Assembly: GCF_036206005.1 (NCBI RefSeq) | Contig: NZ_CP108143.1 | Span: 2,108,001-2,172,000, forward strand | DNA from: Streptomyces sp. NBC_00178 | GTDB taxonomy: Bacteria; Actinomycetota; Actinomycetes; Streptomycetales; Streptomycetaceae | Length of the DNA stretch: 64,000 nucleotides | Direction of reading: 5' to 3' | Shown: piece after piece, positions 54,618 through 63,836 of the stretch | Layout: every line of letters begins with the position of its first letter | Position numbering within the stretch: position 1 is the first letter of the stretch | Translations under genes and position numbers: made by a program | The notes under the pieces: generated by a model | Databases searched by the model: none | What the model was told of the DNA's origin: nothing | The model's input: only the letters and a program-made list of their open reading frames with translations

Positions 54618-56210
54618 TCAGGACTGCAGCACCCGCTCCTCGCTGACCTCGGGCGCGGCGGCCGGCGGCCTGCCGGGCAGGAAGGCGGCCACGACGGCGG
54701 CGCCGACCAGGGCGACGGCCGCGGAACCGAGGGCGGTGACGTGCATCGCGCCGATGAACGCGTCGTGCGCCGCGGCGACCAGCGGCCGGCCGGCGGGGCC
54801 GAGCTTCTCCGCGACGCCGAGGGTCGCCTCGATGGACTCCCCCGCGGCGTCCCGCGCGCCGGCCGGTACGCCGCCGAGGTGGCCCTCCATGTCGCCGCGG
54901 TAGACGGTGGAGAGCACCGAGCCGAGCACGGCGATGCCGAGGGCCCCGCCGACCTGGCGGAACGTGTTGTTGATCGCCGAGCCGGAACCGGCCCGCTCGC
55001 GGGGCAGCGCCTGCATCACGGCGACGGTGACGGGCGGCATGATGTGGGCCATGCCGGTGCCCTGGACGAAGAAGACGAGGCACAGCACCCAGAGCGGGGT
55101 GTCCGCGTCGAACAGGGCGAAGGCCGCGAGACCGGCGGCGACGAGGAGCATGCCGACGGTGCAGACCGCGCGGGCGCCGAAGCGGTCGACGACCAGCCGG
55201 GTACGCGGCGCGAACAGCATCTGCGCGACGGCGAGCGGCAGGATCAGCAGACCGGACTCCAGCGCCGAGTACCCGCGCACGCTCTGCAGGTAGAAGGCGG
55301 AGAAGAAGGTGACGCCCATCAGCGCGAAGAAGACCAGCGCTATGGCGGCGACGGCGGCCGAGAAGGCGGGCTTGCGGAAGTAGCTGATGTCGATGGACGG
55401 GTGGCTGCTGCGCTTCTCGTGCCAGACGAAGCCCGTCAGGACCAGCAGGCCGCCGATCAGCGGTGCGAGGACGGTGACGTCGGTGAAGGAGGCGAGTTCG
55501 CCGCCCCGGATGATGCCGTACACCAGCAGGACCAGGCCGATGATGGACAGGACGACCCCGAGCGGGTCGACGCGGCCGGGGTTCGGGTCACGGGAGTCGG
55601 GGACGAGCAGGGCCATGGCGACCAGGGCGACGATCACCACGGGCACGTTGACCAGGAAGATCGAACCCCACCAGAAGTGCTCCAGGAGCACCCCGCCGGT
55701 GATCGGGCCGATGGCGATGCCGAGGCCCACGCTGCCGGCCCAGATGCCGATGGCCTTGGGCTGCTCGTCGCGCTCGAAGACGTTCATCAGGACGGCGAGG
55801 GTGGCGGGCATCACGAACGCCGCGCCGAAGCCCATGAGTGCGCGCCAGGTGATGAGCTGGCCGGGCGAGGTGGAGAGCGCGGCCAGGCCGGAGCCGATGC
55901 CGAAGACCAGGATGCCGGCCAGCAGGACCTTCTTGCGGCCGATGCGGTCGCCCAGCAGTCCGGCGGTGAAGAGCAGCCCGGCGAAGACGAGCGTGTAGGA
56001 GTTGATGGCCCACTCGAGCTCGCTCTGGGTGGCGCCGATGCCGGTCGGCGCGGGGCTGGCGATCGTCTTGACCGCGACGTTCAGGATCGAGTTGTCGAGG
56101 ACGACGATGAGCAGGCTGAACATGAGGACGCCGAGGATGGCCCAGCGACGGCGGTGGACCGCCTCGGGGACACGGGGCGCGGCGGCAGGGGCGCCGGACG
56201 GTATGGACAT
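54618..56210 (-). CDS. MFS drug transporter (DHA2, EmrB/QacA type)
   Basis: A 530-residue 14-helix proton-driven exporter. Typical marks: [20 protein letters not shown] (helix 1 with the Asp of motif D1), [13 protein letters not shown] (loop 2-3 motif A) and the antiporter motif C-like [12 protein letters not shown]. QacA/EmrB proteins export antiseptics and antibiotics. The ATG at 56210 was chosen; upstream codons run through the operator. A TetR gene follows. The substrate is unknown. Confidence 0.93.
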   Translation of the reverse strand: MSIPSGAPAAAPRVPEAVHRRRWAILGVLMFSLLIVVLDNSILNVAVKTIASPAPTGIGATQSELEWAINSYTLVFAGLLFTAGLLGDRIGRKKVLLAGILVFGIGSGLAALSTSPGQLITWRALMGFGAAFVMPATLAVLMNVFERDEQPKAIGIWAGSVGLGIAIGPITGGVLLEHFWWGSIFLVNVPVVIVALVAMALLVPDSRDPNPGRVDPLGVVLSIIGLVLLVYGIIRGGELASFTDVTVLAPLIGGLLVLTGFVWHEKRSSHPSIDISYFRKPAFSAAVAAIALVFFALMGVTFFSAFYLQSVRGYSALESGLLILPLAVAQMLFAPRTRLVVDRFGARAVCTVGMLLVAAGLAAFALFDADTPLWVLCLVFFVQGTGMAHIMPPVTVAVMQALPRERAGSGSAINNTFRQVGGALGIAVLGSVLSTVYRGDMEGHLGGVPAGARDAAGESIEATLGVAEKLGPAGRPLVAAAHDAFIGAMHVTALGSAAVALVGAAVVAAFLPGRPPAAAPEVSEERVLQS

Positions 56211-56229
56211 GGCGAGGACTCTAGCCGAC

Positions 56230-56258
56230 TTCCAATACGAGACCGTCTCGTATTGGAA
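56230..56258. promoter_or_regulatory. 29-base perfect palindromic operator (TetR type)
   Basis: Arms TTCCAATACGAGAC and GTCTCGTATTGGAA separated by one C, 20 bases before the exporter ATG. Length, symmetry and position fit the binding site of the adjacent TetR repressor, which would then also control its own cotranscribed gene. Confidence 0.85.
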
Positions 56259-56395
56259 AGACTTTACCCGGCCGCCGCGCACCGTTCACGGGGCGCCGGT
56301 GGGCCCACTTCCCGGGAACGGCCGCGGGATGCCACCATGGAAGGGATCCGGGGACGCCGTCAGGGCGCCACGAGATGACGAAGGAGCCGTTGGCC

Positions 56396-57283
56396 ATGTC
56401 GCTTCAGGCTGCGCAGAACCAGTCCGCAACACCCCCCGCGAGTCCCGCTCCCGGCGCCGGGAAGGCGCTGTACGGAGGCGCGCGCACCCGCCGCATCACC
56501 GTCCACGACATCGCCGCCGCCACCGAGCGCGGCGAGAAGTGGCCGATGCTCACCGCCTACGACGCGATGACCGCGTCCGTCTTCGACGAGGCCGGCATCC
56601 CGGTCATGCTCGTCGGCGACTCCATGGGCAACTGCCACCTCGGTTACGAGACCACCGTGCCCGTCACCATGGACGAGATGGCCATCCTCTCGGCCGCGGT
56701 CGTACGGGGCACCGAGCGCGCCCTCATCGTCGCCGACCTGCCCTTCGGGGCGTACCAGGAGGGCCCCGTCCAGGCCCTGCGCAACGCCACCCGGCTGATC
56801 AAGGACGCCGGTGTCGGCGCGGTCAAGCTGGAGGGCGGCGAGCGCTCGCACGAGCAGATCCGCCTCCTGGTCGAGGCCGGCATCCCCGTCATGGGCCACA
56901 TCGGCCTGACGCCGCAGTCCGTCAACGCCATGGGCTACCGGGTGCAGGGCCGCGGCGAGGAGGCCGCCCAGCAGCTCCTGCGCGACGCCAAGGCCGTGCA
57001 GGACGCGGGGGCGTTCGCCGTCGTCCTGGAACTCGTGCCGGCCGAGCTGGCCGCCGAGGTCACCCGCTCGCTCCACATCCCGACCGTCGGCATCGGCGCC
57101 GGGCCCGACACGGACGCCCAGGTGCTGGTCTACACCGACATGGTCGGGCTGACCGGCGGCAAGGTGCCGCGCTTCACCAAGCAGTACGCGAACATGCGCC
57201 AGGTGCTCGCCGACGCCGCCAAGGAGTACGCCGAAGAGGTCGTCGGCGGTACGTTCCCGTCCGCGGAGCACACCTTCCACTGA
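56396..57283 (+). CDS. panB: 3-methyl-2-oxobutanoate hydroxymethyltransferase PanB
   Basis: A 295-residue enzyme of pantothenate (CoA) biosynthesis that makes ketopantoate from alpha-ketoisovalerate and methylene-tetrahydrofolate. TIM-barrel motifs are intact: [34 protein letters not shown] (metal Asp), [16 protein letters not shown] and [19 protein letters not shown]. The ATG at 56396 has AAGGAG about ten bases upstream; an ATG at 56375 is in frame. A terminator follows at 57299-57335. The gene is single, as in S. coelicolor, apart from panC/panD. Confidence 0.97.
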   Translation: MSLQAAQNQSATPPASPAPGAGKALYGGARTRRITVHDIAAATERGEKWPMLTAYDAMTASVFDEAGIPVMLVGDSMGNCHLGYETTVPVTMDEMAILSAAVVRGTERALIVADLPFGAYQEGPVQALRNATRLIKDAGVGAVKLEGGERSHEQIRLLVEAGIPVMGHIGLTPQSVNAMGYRVQGRGEEAAQQLLRDAKAVQDAGAFAVVLELVPAELAAEVTRSLHIPTVGIGAGPDTDAQVLVYTDMVGLTGGKVPRFTKQYANMRQVLADAAKEYAEEVVGGTFPSAEHTFH

Positions 57284-57298
57284 CCACCGCCGCACCAC

Positions 57299-57335
57299 CG
57301 ACAGCCCGCCGACTTCCCCCATCGGCGGGCTGTCG
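57299..57335. terminator. Terminator after panB
   Basis: Perfect 14-base arms CGACAGCCCGCCGA/TCGGCGGGCTGTCG with a nine-base loop. Confidence 0.85.
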
Positions 57336-57402
57336 CCTTCGCCCGGCCCGCTGTCAGCGCCGTGTCGGTGACTTGTCGGTGGGGCCTGGTGTCATGGGTC
57401 CC

Positions 57403-58413
57403 ATGAAGCAACACGACAAGAACCTCAGGAACGGCGGGAACGCCGTCGAGGTACGGGGGCTGGTCAAGCACTACGGCACGACCAGGGCGCTGGACGGGGT
57501 CGACCTCGACGTGCGCGAGGGCACCGTCCTCGGCGTGCTGGGCCCCAACGGCGCCGGCAAGACCACTCTCGTACGCTGCCTGTCCACCCTGATCCTGCCC
57601 GACGCCGGGCACGCGGTCGTGGCGGGCTACGACGTGGTGAAGCAGCCCCGCCAGCTGCGCCGGACCATAGGTCTGACCGGGCAGTACGCCTCGGTGGACG
57701 AGAAGCTGTCCGGCTGGGAGAACCTCTACATGATCGGGCGGCTGCTCGACCTGCCGCGCAAGCAGGCCAGGTCCCGCGCCGACGAGCTGCTGGAGCGCTT
57801 CTCGCTCACCGACGCGGCCCGGAAGGCCGCGATGGAGTACTCCGGCGGCATGCGGCGCCGGCTCGACCTCGCCGCCTCCATGATCGGCAGCCCGGCCGTC
57901 CTCTACCTGGACGAACCGACGACCGGCCTCGACCCCCGTACCCGCAACGAGGTCTGGGACGAGGTGCAGCGGATGGTCGCGGAGGGGGCGACCGTGCTCC
58001 TGACCACGCAGTACATGGAAGAAGCCGAACAGCTCGCCAGTGAGCTCACCGTCATCGACCAGGGCAAGATCATCGCCCGGGGCGGCGTCGACGAGCTCAA
58101 GGCGAAGGTCGGCGGCCGCACCCTGCAGATCCGGCCCTCCGACCCGGCCGAACTGGCCGCCATGGCGCAGGCGCTGCGGGAAGCCGGTCTCGACGGCGTC
58201 GCGGGCGCCCAGGCGGTCCCGGACGAGGGGCTGCTGTACGTGCCGATCCTCAGCGACGAGCAGCTGACCGCCGTGATCGGCCTGCTCGGCACCCGGGGCT
58301 TCTCCCTCGCCCACGTCGCCACCGCGCTGCCCAGCCTGGACGAGGTCTTCCTCGCCATCACGGGCGACAAGGCCACCGTCACCGACTCGATCCCCCAGGA
58401 GGTCGCGGCATGA
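57403..58413 (+). CDS. ABC transporter ATP-binding protein (DrrA-like)
   Basis: A 336-residue ATPase of the daunorubicin-resistance (DrrA) type. Walker A GPNGAGKTT, Q-loop TGQYASVDE, signature YSGGMRRRLDLAAS, Walker B VLYLDEPTTG and the H-loop region reading TTQYMEEAE. In the H-loop the usual His is replaced by Gln, as is common in DrrA proteins. The C-terminal extension (about 225-336) is typical of this subfamily. The ATG at 57403 is used; ATG 57394 is in frame. It overlaps the permease gene by four bases. Confidence 0.93.
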   Translation: MKQHDKNLRNGGNAVEVRGLVKHYGTTRALDGVDLDVREGTVLGVLGPNGAGKTTLVRCLSTLILPDAGHAVVAGYDVVKQPRQLRRTIGLTGQYASVDEKLSGWENLYMIGRLLDLPRKQARSRADELLERFSLTDAARKAAMEYSGGMRRRLDLAASMIGSPAVLYLDEPTTGLDPRTRNEVWDEVQRMVAEGATVLLTTQYMEEAEQLASELTVIDQGKIIARGGVDELKAKVGGRTLQIRPSDPAELAAMAQALREAGLDGVAGAQAVPDEGLLYVPILSDEQLTAVIGLLGTRGFSLAHVATALPSLDEVFLAITGDKATVTDSIPQEVAA

Positions 58414-59267
58414 GCACGACGACTCTGACGCCCACCCCCACCGGCGCCGCGCCGTCCGCGCCGGCCGCGGATCTCCACGACGAGGGACGGATCGGGCTGC
58501 GGAACAACCTGCGCCACATCGGGGCTCTGGTGCGGCGCAACCTGCTCCAGATCAAGAAGGATCCGGAGTCGATGTTCGACGCGCTCCTGATGCCGATCGT
58601 CTTCACGCTGCTGTTCGTGTACGTCTTCGGCGGCTCGGTCGGCGGCAGCCTGGGCGGCGGCAGGCAGGAGTACCTCAACTACCTGATCCCGGGCCTGATG
58701 GCGATGATGGGCATGAACATCGCCATGGCCGTCGGTTCCGGTGTCAACGACGACTTCCGCAAGGGGGTCATGGACCGGTTCCGCACCATGCCGATCGCGC
58801 GCTCCTCGGTGCTCATCGCGAAGATCGTGGTCGAGCTCGGCCGGATGATGGTCGCCACGCTGATCCTGCTCGGCATGGGCTTCGCGCTCGGCATGGAACT
58901 GCAGGAGTCGATGCTCGGACTCGTCGGGGCCATCGCGCTCTCGGCCGCGTTCGGCGCCGCCATCATGTGGATCTTCATCCTGCTCGGCCTGACCATGAAG
59001 ACCGCCCAGTCGGTCCAGGGGATGGGGATGCTCGTGCTGATGCCGCTGCAGTTCGGATCCTCCATCTTCGCCCCGACCGGGACCATGCCCGGCTGGCTCC
59101 AGACGTTCACGGACTACAACCCGCTGTCCAACCTGGCAGACTCCGCCCGCGCCCTGATGATGGGCGGCCCGCTCGCGCACTCGGTCTGGGTGACGCTCGG
59201 CTGGACCGTGGTGATCACCGGCGTGACGGCCCCGCTCGCGGTCTCCAGGTTCCGCAAGAAGTCCTGA
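58410..59267 (+). CDS. ABC-2 type transporter permease (DrrB-like)
   Basis: A 285-residue ABC-2 permease with six helices, partner of the preceding ATPase. After a Thr/Pro/Ala N-terminal tail comes HIGALVRRNLLQIKKDPESM, then FDALLMPIVFTLLFVYVFGG, NYLIPGLMAMMGMNIAMAVG, and near the end FTDYNPLSNLADSARALMMG, the conserved ABC-2 C-terminal motif. The overlapping ATGA start couples it to the ATPase. Together they would export a hydrophobic compound; the substrate is unknown. Confidence 0.93.
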   Translation: MSTTTLTPTPTGAAPSAPAADLHDEGRIGLRNNLRHIGALVRRNLLQIKKDPESMFDALLMPIVFTLLFVYVFGGSVGGSLGGGRQEYLNYLIPGLMAMMGMNIAMAVGSGVNDDFRKGVMDRFRTMPIARSSVLIAKIVVELGRMMVATLILLGMGFALGMELQESMLGLVGAIALSAAFGAAIMWIFILLGLTMKTAQSVQGMGMLVLMPLQFGSSIFAPTGTMPGWLQTFTDYNPLSNLADSARALMMGGPLAHSVWVTLGWTVVITGVTAPLAVSRFRKKS

Positions 59268-59279
59268 CCTCCGAAGGCC

Positions 59280-59321
59280 GTCCCGTGGCCGGCGCCGCGC
59301 ACCGGCCAGGGATCACGGGAC
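59280..59321. terminator. Terminator between ABC exporter and AfsR-like gene
   Basis: GTCCCGTG/CACGGGAC outer arms with inner GGCCGG/CCGGCC, between convergent genes. Confidence 0.6.
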
Positions 59322-59326
59322 AGCCC

Positions 59327-62300
59327 TCACGCGTCCCCGTACGTGCGTGCCAGGGCGGTGGCCTCCTCCAGGGTGAGGCCACCGCCCTCGGCGTACGCGG
59401 CCTCGTGGACGGCGCCGTCCGGCTCCGCGGCGCGGGCGGCGCGCTCCGCCTCGGCCAGGTTCTCCCGTTCGATCGCCGCCGGTACGTGGCCCTTCGGCAG
59501 CAGCTCCCGCTGGAGGCCGAGCAGCATCGCCGCGTCCCGGCCGGCGCGCTCACCGCCCATCCCGGCGACGGCCCGGGCGAGGGTCGTCAGATGGGCGGAC
59601 GTCATCTGCGGCGCCACCATCCGCGCCAGCGGACTCCGCGAGTGGTCCAGGGCGTACAGGGCGCCGGTCAGCGCCTCGGCGTGCCGGCCGTCCATGGCGT
59701 CGAGCCAGGCCAGCATGCCCACGACGAAGCCGTCGAAGATCGCCGCCGTCTCGGAGCCGAACTCGCCGCGCAACGCGACGAGCTGCTCCCGCGCCTCGGC
59801 TGCCCGGCCTGTCCGGCCCAGCCACTGGGCGAGCGAGAGCCGGGCGGCGGGGCGCGCCTCGTTCACCGCGGTCCGGCCTTCGGCGAGCACTTCGCGCAGG
59901 ATGCGCTCACCCTCCTCGCCCCGGCCCGACTCGCACAGCGCTGAGGCGTACCTGGCCCGCAGCAGCTCCACCTGCGACTGGGCCCCGAGCCGCTCCGCGT
60001 ATCCGACCGCGGCCCGGAAGTCCTCGGCCGCCGCCGCGACCTCACCGGCGCGCTCGTTGGCCTCGCCCCGTGAGGAGTAGGCCTCCGCCACGCCCCACAC
60101 GTCCCCGATGCGGACGAAGATGTCCAGGCTCTCGTCGGCGTCCTCGCGGGCCTCGCCCGTCCACTCGGGCCGGTTCGCCAGGAGGTTGGCCCGCAGCTGG
60201 AGGGCGGCGGCGAGCTCCCAGTCGTAGCCGAGCTCGCGGCAGGTGCGCACCGTCTCGTCGGTGACGTCCCGCAGATCCTGGGACTCGGCCTCACCGGCGA
60301 AGATGATCGCGAACAGCCAGAGGGAGCCCGGCATCCGGCAGGTCTGCGGCTGGCCCGCCCGGTAGGTACGGGCGATCACCCGCAGCCGCGCCCGGCCCTC
60401 ACCGGTCGTCCAGTCGCCCGACGCGTGGTCCAGGCTGGCCATCTGGATCAGCCGCACACCGCGCCTGGCCTCCTGGAGCTGCTCGGGTTCCCAGGGCGGC
60501 GGCCGGTCCGTGCAACGTTCGAGCAGGGCGGGGGCCGGCTCGGAGGCCTCTCCGAAGGGGTCGGGGCCGAGGGCGCCCGCGGCCTCGGCCCAGTGCCGGG
60601 CCTCGGTCCGCAGATCGCGCATGTGCCAGTACCAGGCCAGGGAGAGCACGAGGCAGAGCGCCTCGTGCTCGTCGCCCGCCGCCGTCGCGCGGCGCAGGGC
60701 GGTGCGCAGGTTCTCGTACTCGTGCCCGAACCGCCCGAGCGCGGCGAGCTGGCCGGGACCGCGGAGTTCCGGGTCGGTGGTGCGGGCCAGCTCCCGGTAG
60801 TGGACGAGGTGCCGGCGTTCGGCCGCGGTCCGCTCCCCCGCCTCGCCGAGGCGCTCGGACGCGTATTCCGCGACGGTCTCCAGGAGGCGGTAGCGCATGT
60901 CGCCGTCGTCGCCGGGTGCGGCCACCACCAGGGACTTGTCGACCAGCGAGCCGAGGAGCGGTGCCACGTCGCGTGCGTCGGCCAGGGCGGCCCCGGGCAG
61001 GGAGCAGACCTCCTCGGCGGCGGCGAGGTCGCACCCGCCGGCGAACACGGACAGCCTGCGCAGCGCGGCGCGTTCGTCCCCGTCGAGCAGGTCCCACGAC
61101 CAGTCGACGACCGCGCGCAGGGTCTGCTGCCGTGGCAGTACGGTGCGGCTGCCGCTGGTCAGCAGGCGGAAGCGGTCGTCGAGACGGTCGGCGATCCGGC
61201 GCGGGCCGAGCATGCGCAGCCGGGCCGCGGCCAGTTCGATGGCCAGGGGGAGCCCGTCGAGGCGACGGCAGATCTCGGCGCAGGCCGCCGCCGTCTCCGC
61301 GTCGGCGTCGACCCGGAAGCCCGGCCTGGCGGCGGCGCCGCGGTCGGCGAACAGGCGCAGGGCCATGGGGTCCGGCAACGGGTCCACCGGGCGCACCAGT
61401 TCACCGGGGACGCCGAGGGGCTCCCGGCTCGTCGCGAGAACGGTGAGGCCGGGACACCGGGCGAGGAGGTGGTCCGTGAGCCGGGCAGCCGCGTCGACGA
61501 CGTGCTCGCAGTTGTCGAGCAGCAGGAGCATGCGCCGCTGGGAGCAGTGCTCGACGAGGTGGGCGACGGCGCTCCCCGCACCGGCCACGGCGCCCCGTTC
61601 CACGGCGCGCAGCCCCTCGGCCCCGGCCCCGCGCAGCACGGTCTCGCGGGCGCCGAGCGCGCCGAGGACGGCCTCGGGCACCGCCTCCGGATCGTCGACC
61701 GGGGCGAGTTCGGCCATCCAGACACCGTCGGGCCAGGACGCGGCGGCCGCCTCGGCGGCCTCCTGGGAGAGCCGGGTCTTCCCGGCGCCGCCCGGACCGA
61801 GGAGCGTGACCAGCCGGGCCCGGGTCAGGTCCTCGCGCAGGTCCGCGATGTCCGCCTCACGCCCCACGAAGCTGGTGAGCCTGGCCCGCAGGTTCCCCCG
61901 GCGCACGGGCGGCGCGGCGGGTGGGGCCGCCGGCTCGGGCGGGTCGCCGTGGAGCAGCTCCGCGTGCAGGGCGCGCAGGGCGGGGCCGGGATCGGTGCCG
62001 AGCCGGTCGGCGAACAGGGTGCGGACCTCGTCGTACGCCGCGAGGGCCTGCGCGGCGCGTCCCGCGTCCCTCAACGCCCCGATGCGCAGGACCTGCAGGG
62101 GCTCGTCGAGGGGGTGGTCGGCGCAGAACCCGGCGAGTTCCGCGAGCGCCTCCTCGGCGCGGCCCAGGGCGAGGACGGCCTCGATGCGGATCCGGCGCGC
62201 GTCGAGCCGCCTGGCGTCCCACCGAGCGGCCGCGACGGCGCGGTCGGGCAGATCGGTGAGCGCGGGCCCGCGCCACAGGGCGAGGGCGTCGTCGAGGACG

Positions 62301-62662
62301 GCGACGGCCTTCAGCGGGTCGCCGTGCTCCATGGCCCGCGCGCCCTCGCCCGCGAGCCGCTCGAAGCGGTACAGGTCGACGTTCCCCGGCTCGGCGGCGA
62401 GGCGGTAGCCGCTCTCCGCCGATTCGACGGCCTCCGGTCCGAGCGCGCGCCTGAGCCGGCCCACGAGTGCCTGGAGTGCGCCGACCGCGTCGGCGGGCGG
62501 GTCGCCGTCCCACACCTCGTCGACGAGGGTCCCGGCCGGGACCGTGCGGCCCGGACGCTGGGCGAGCACGGTGAGCAGGGCGCGCAGCCGCGCCCCGCCG
62601 AGGTTGACGGCCGTGCCGTCGGCCCGGAGGGCGCGGGTGGTTCCGAGGATGCCGTAGTGCAC
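59327..62662 (-). CDS. AfsR/SARP-family regulator (wHTH-BTAD-NB-ARC)
   Basis: An 1111-residue regulator of the SARP/AfsR group. Residues about 1-90 are an OmpR-type winged helix (VHYGILGTTRALRADG to SAESGYRLAAEPGNVDLYRF), 100-245 the bacterial transcriptional activator domain, and 260-560 an NB-ARC ATPase with Walker A LLGPGGAGKTRLSQEAA and the MLLLLDNCEHVVDAAARLT segment. The remaining C-terminal part consists of TPR-like helices. It activates secondary metabolism or morphology genes in known cases. The start is GTG at 62662, next to a divergent M50 gene. It faces the ABC exporter, which it may control. Confidence 0.9.
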   Translation of the reverse strand: MHYGILGTTRALRADGTAVNLGGARLRALLTVLAQRPGRTVPAGTLVDEVWDGDPPADAVGALQALVGRLRRALGPEAVESAESGYRLAAEPGNVDLYRFERLAGEGARAMEHGDPLKAVAVLDDALALWRGPALTDLPDRAVAAARWDARRLDARRIRIEAVLALGRAEEALAELAGFCADHPLDEPLQVLRIGALRDAGRAAQALAAYDEVRTLFADRLGTDPGPALRALHAELLHGDPPEPAAPPAAPPVRRGNLRARLTSFVGREADIADLREDLTRARLVTLLGPGGAGKTRLSQEAAEAAAASWPDGVWMAELAPVDDPEAVPEAVLGALGARETVLRGAGAEGLRAVERGAVAGAGSAVAHLVEHCSQRRMLLLLDNCEHVVDAAARLTDHLLARCPGLTVLATSREPLGVPGELVRPVDPLPDPMALRLFADRGAAARPGFRVDADAETAAACAEICRRLDGLPLAIELAAARLRMLGPRRIADRLDDRFRLLTSGSRTVLPRQQTLRAVVDWSWDLLDGDERAALRRLSVFAGGCDLAAAEEVCSLPGAALADARDVAPLLGSLVDKSLVVAAPGDDGDMRYRLLETVAEYASERLGEAGERTAAERRHLVHYRELARTTDPELRGPGQLAALGRFGHEYENLRTALRRATAAGDEHEALCLVLSLAWYWHMRDLRTEARHWAEAAGALGPDPFGEASEPAPALLERCTDRPPPWEPEQLQEARRGVRLIQMASLDHASGDWTTGEGRARLRVIARTYRAGQPQTCRMPGSLWLFAIIFAGEAESQDLRDVTDETVRTCRELGYDWELAAALQLRANLLANRPEWTGEAREDADESLDIFVRIGDVWGVAEAYSSRGEANERAGEVAAAAEDFRAAVGYAERLGAQSQVELLRARYASALCESGRGEEGERILREVLAEGRTAVNEARPAARLSLAQWLGRTGRAAEAREQLVALRGEFGSETAAIFDGFVVGMLAWLDAMDGRHAEALTGALYALDHSRSPLARMVAPQMTSAHLTTLARAVAGMGGERAGRDAAMLLGLQRELLPKGHVPAAIERENLAEAERAARAAEPDGAVHEAAYAEGGGLTLEEATALARTYGDA

Positions 62663-62798
62663 GGGCCCATTGTCCGCGACGGCCCTCTCCCCGTGGAACC
62701 ACCACCCGGCGGCGAGACGTTCCCGCCGTGCCACCCGTAAGGTCGGGGGCCCGTCCCGTGCCGCGCCGCCGCGGCCCAGCGCTTCTGGAGTGTCCTCG

Positions 62799-63611
62799 AT
62801 GACCACCGCGTTCCGCCGCCCCAGCGACCGGCGGGTCAGTCCGATCTTCCTCGGGATCGTCGCCGTCATGGCCGTCGCGGGCTGGGCGGTGTGGACCGGC
62901 TTCGCCGAGCAGACCGGCTTCGCCGTCTTCCTGTTCGTCACCGCCGCCTGGATCGTCTCGCTCTGCCTCCACGAGTACGCCCACGCGCGCACCGCGCTGC
63001 ACAGCGGCGACATCTCGATCGGGGCCAAGGGTTATCTGACGCTCAACCCGCTCAAGTACACCCACGCCCTGCTGAGCATCGTGCTGCCCGTGCTCTTCGT
63101 CATCATGGGCGGCATCGGCCTGCCGGGCGGGGCGGTCTACATCGAGCGGGGCCGGATCAGCGGGCGCTGGAAGCACAGCCTGATCTCGGCGGCCGGGCCC
63201 CTGACGAACGTGCTGTTCGCCGTCGTCTGCACGGCCCCGTTCTGGCTGGGCGCCCTGGACGGCGTCCCGGTCTCCTTCCGGTTCGCCCTGGCGTTCCTGG
63301 CACTGCTCCAGGTGACGGCGGCGATCCTGAACTTCCTTCCGGTCCCGGGGCTCGACGGTTACGGCGTGATCGAACCGTGGCTGTCGGACGGCTTCCGGCG
63401 CCAGGTGGCGCCGTTCGCGCCCTTCGGGCTCATCGCCGTCTTCGCGCTGCTGTGGATCCCGGAGGTCAACGGGGTCTTCTTCGACGCGGTGGACGCCCTG
63501 CTGCGGGGCCTGGGCGTCAGCGAGGTCGAGACGTACTGCGGCCTCGACGCCTACCGCTTCTGGCAGGAGTGGTTCGGCGACCAGGACCCGGGGTGTGCGC
63601 TGATCCGCTGA
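62799..63611 (+). CDS. Site-2 protease family (M50) membrane protein
   Basis: A 270-residue membrane metalloprotease-like protein. The zinc motif HEYAH (His58, Glu59, His62) lies inside a hydrophobic helix (about 46-62), and the second metal ligand Asp is in LPVPGLDGYG (about residue 186). Helices flank these, six in all. Homologues cleave membrane proteins in the bilayer, for example anti-sigma factors. The ATG at 62799 has GGAG eight bases upstream. Divergent from the AfsR-like regulator. Confidence 0.92.
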   Translation: MTTAFRRPSDRRVSPIFLGIVAVMAVAGWAVWTGFAEQTGFAVFLFVTAAWIVSLCLHEYAHARTALHSGDISIGAKGYLTLNPLKYTHALLSIVLPVLFVIMGGIGLPGGAVYIERGRISGRWKHSLISAAGPLTNVLFAVVCTAPFWLGALDGVPVSFRFALAFLALLQVTAAILNFLPVPGLDGYGVIEPWLSDGFRRQVAPFAPFGLIAVFALLWIPEVNGVFFDAVDALLRGLGVSEVETYCGLDAYRFWQEWFGDQDPGCALIR

Positions 63612-63613
63612 GG

Positions 63614-63655
63614 GCGGATCCGCCGGGGTCCGCCCCGTGGTCCCCGGCGGACCGC
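63614..63655. terminator. Imperfect hairpin after the M50 gene
   Basis: GCGGATCCGCCGGGG pairs with CCCCGGCGGACCGC with one bulged A, right after the stop. Confidence 0.5.
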
Positions 63656-63738
63656 CGCGCGGCGCCGGACGCGGTGCACCGCGAGGCGTCGGGGCGTTCG
63701 CCCACCGGACGTGTCCGGGCGTCCCGGCGACGCGGCGC

Positions 63739-63782
63739 CTGCCGTACGCGGGACCACGCGGCGCCCTGCCGTACGCGGGACC
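63739..63782. repeat. Short tandem duplication
   Basis: CTGCCGTACGCGGGACC occurs at 63739-63755 and again at 63766-63782, a 27-base period. No gene is seen here. Confidence 0.6.
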
Positions 63783-63836
63783 GCGCGGGGTGCCGCAACC
63801 GCCGTCGCGCGCCCGCCGGGATGGGCGGGGCAGACC

